This document shows positions 30,362 to 31,539 of a stretch of DNA of 31,539 nucleotides, one piece after another. Source of the stretch: Hypsibius dujardini (Eukaryota; Tardigrada; Eutardigrada; Parachela; Hypsibiidae); NCBI GenBank assembly GCA_001579985.1, contig LRSR01001477.1, positions 1-31,539 on the forward strand. Reading direction: 5' to 3'. Position 1 is the stretch's first letter, and each line of letters begins with the position of its first letter. The position numbers were made by a program, and so were the translations under genes. The notes below the pieces were generated by a model. It saw only the letters and a list, made by a program, of their open reading frames with translations, searched no databases and was not told the DNA's origin.

Positions 30362-31539
30362 TCAATACTTTGTGCGAAAACCTTCAGCTGCAATTACAGC
30401 AGCCAACCGGTCCGGTATGCTCTCATACAGACTTTCGCAAAGCTCTGGTGTACAATTCTTGATCCAAGAAGCTTGTACAGCAGAAAATAGATCCTCCATG
30501 TTGTCTATTGCGAGGGTCGAGATGATTTTTTTAATTAAACCCCAAACATTTCAATGATGCTTAGATCCGGCGAACAGCTCACCCAGGGTGCGACCGATAT
30601 TCCCTCTTGCTGAAAAAAATCAGTGAGGATTTTTGCGGTGTGGATTGCCGCGCCATCTTGCTGGAAAACGTAGTTCGCATCCCGGGCAGTCCGTTCAAAA
30701 TAAGGCACAACATGCTCCTGAATAATATCTCAATAGTGCATACTGTTCATCGTCTTAATCTGACCCCAATGCTCCAGTCCAGGGACTTGACCCGTGCAAA
30801 GAATCAGGCAGACAGGACCTTCCCGGGAGATCATTCTCACACCATGAGGCAGCCACGCCGGTATCCTCCTTTCATCTGGAACACCGGGTCGTAAGGTGAT
30901 TCCCCTTTTTCAAGAGAATCTATACAAAACATCATTAGAGCAAGAAAACGAGGGGGTTCAACAGGGCAGTAAACGACCGGTCGTCCGCCAACAAATAGCC
31001 TAGGTTGAAAAGAAAAAAAAAGCCGCAAATATGCCAAACAAAAAATGTGCAAAGAGACCAGTCAATGTAGGACTATTAATGACCTTCCCGCGGCCACAAT
31101 CCTCCAGCCTAAAAGACACTTCGTCAGTGAACAGCCGCTTCTTCAGCAACTCGGGTTGCAAAATCATCTCTCGCTGGCGATCTTGGCACCAAATGACACG
31201 GTTTTCCTTGTGGAGAGGCGTCAAGACGTCCCGTACAACCTTTAAGGAATAAAACTGAATTTATCAACCAATCAACTGCAATAAAAAACAAAGAAAATCC
31301 AAAGCAGGTTATCAATCAATCAATCAATGGACAGCACAACGGAATGAAACCTTTTACCTTGGCTCTGTGCCATCCCAGCTCCAACAACCGCCGTTGAACT
31401 GTTTTCAGAGATAGTTTCACCACCCCGTACGACGAAAGGACATTTTAAATCTATTTTTCCGTTGCATTCCGATTATCGGTCGCCAATCAATCAATCAGAT
31501 TGTCATCAATTAAATCGATCTTCCGAGCGCCTCCTCTCT
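30362..31539 (-). pseudogene. Tc1-like transposase with intron, runs off the window
   Basis: The minus strand encodes a Tc1-type transposase whose N-terminus lies beyond the window. In order: SLKTVQRRLLELGWHRAK (about 31420-31358); a 118-bp intron (31357-31240, GTAAAAGG...CCTTAAAG, phase 0); VVRDVLTPLHKENRVIWCQD; the first catalytic aspartate in RLFTDEVSFRLE; MISREGPVCLI; YVFQQDGAAIHTAK with the second; SPDLSIIEMFG with the third acid (DD34E type); and the ending IKNCTPELCESLYESIPDRL then AAVIAAEG and TGA at 30362. The frame shifts near the A-run at 31010-31020 and again near 30840, and stops interrupt the middle and C-terminal part. It is dead but recognisable along its whole length. Confidence 0.85.

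Overview
The window looks like a piece of an animal nuclear genome, and I think a nematode-like one (inference). It is AT-rich and gene-poor, with short GT-AG introns of about 60 to 120 bases and acceptors ending in TTTNCAG. Tc1/mariner and MULE-type transposons, a solo LTR, fold-back elements and CAGA/CTGT tetranucleotide arrays fill much of it. I see no bacterial operons, no CRISPR array, no rRNA and no tRNA.

Layout: 1-5120 holds an LTR end, a CAGA array, a small tandem duplication, a decayed mariner-type transposase and a candidate terminal exon, both on the minus strand. 7865-9102 is a nearly whole mariner-like element with 34-bp terminal inverted repeats and TA target duplications. 9475-10403 is the best gene: the catalytic exon of an alpha-1,2-fucosyltransferase of family GT11. 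10601-14069 is repeat country: a fold-back, AT-rich repeats, a CAGA array split by a complete 320-bp solo LTR, and a 439-bp fold-back element. 14774-17336 holds a likely host first exon, a small secreted-protein gene, a GC-rich repeat and a MULE transposase fragment.

The most striking region is 19331-25659. Two 1576-bp arms (19331-20906 and 24084-25659) are inverted copies in which I see no difference. Each arm carries a complete three-exon gene for a secreted protein with a 12-cysteine C-terminal half; the two copies point away from each other. At the inner edge of the left arm sits a second inverted repeat (20904-21050 / 21065-21211, 14-nt loop). Together, 19331-21050 reads as the reverse complement of 21065-21208 followed directly by 24084-25659, meeting at a TTT shared by both. 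An older inverted copy (25800-25970) and a dispersed direct repeat (25622-25795 / 28522-28693) lie at the outer right edge, so the locus seems to have folded back more than once. Between the arms is a worn coding-like tract with membrane segments that I cannot identify.

26860-28054 supports a four-exon gene model of unknown function. 29627-29778 is an exon related to the secreted-protein gene at 15145-15496. 30362-31539 is a Tc1-like transposase with an intron that runs off the window. No pathway links these genes; the only theme is a small family of secreted proteins sharing a signal-peptide exon followed by a phase-1 intron.
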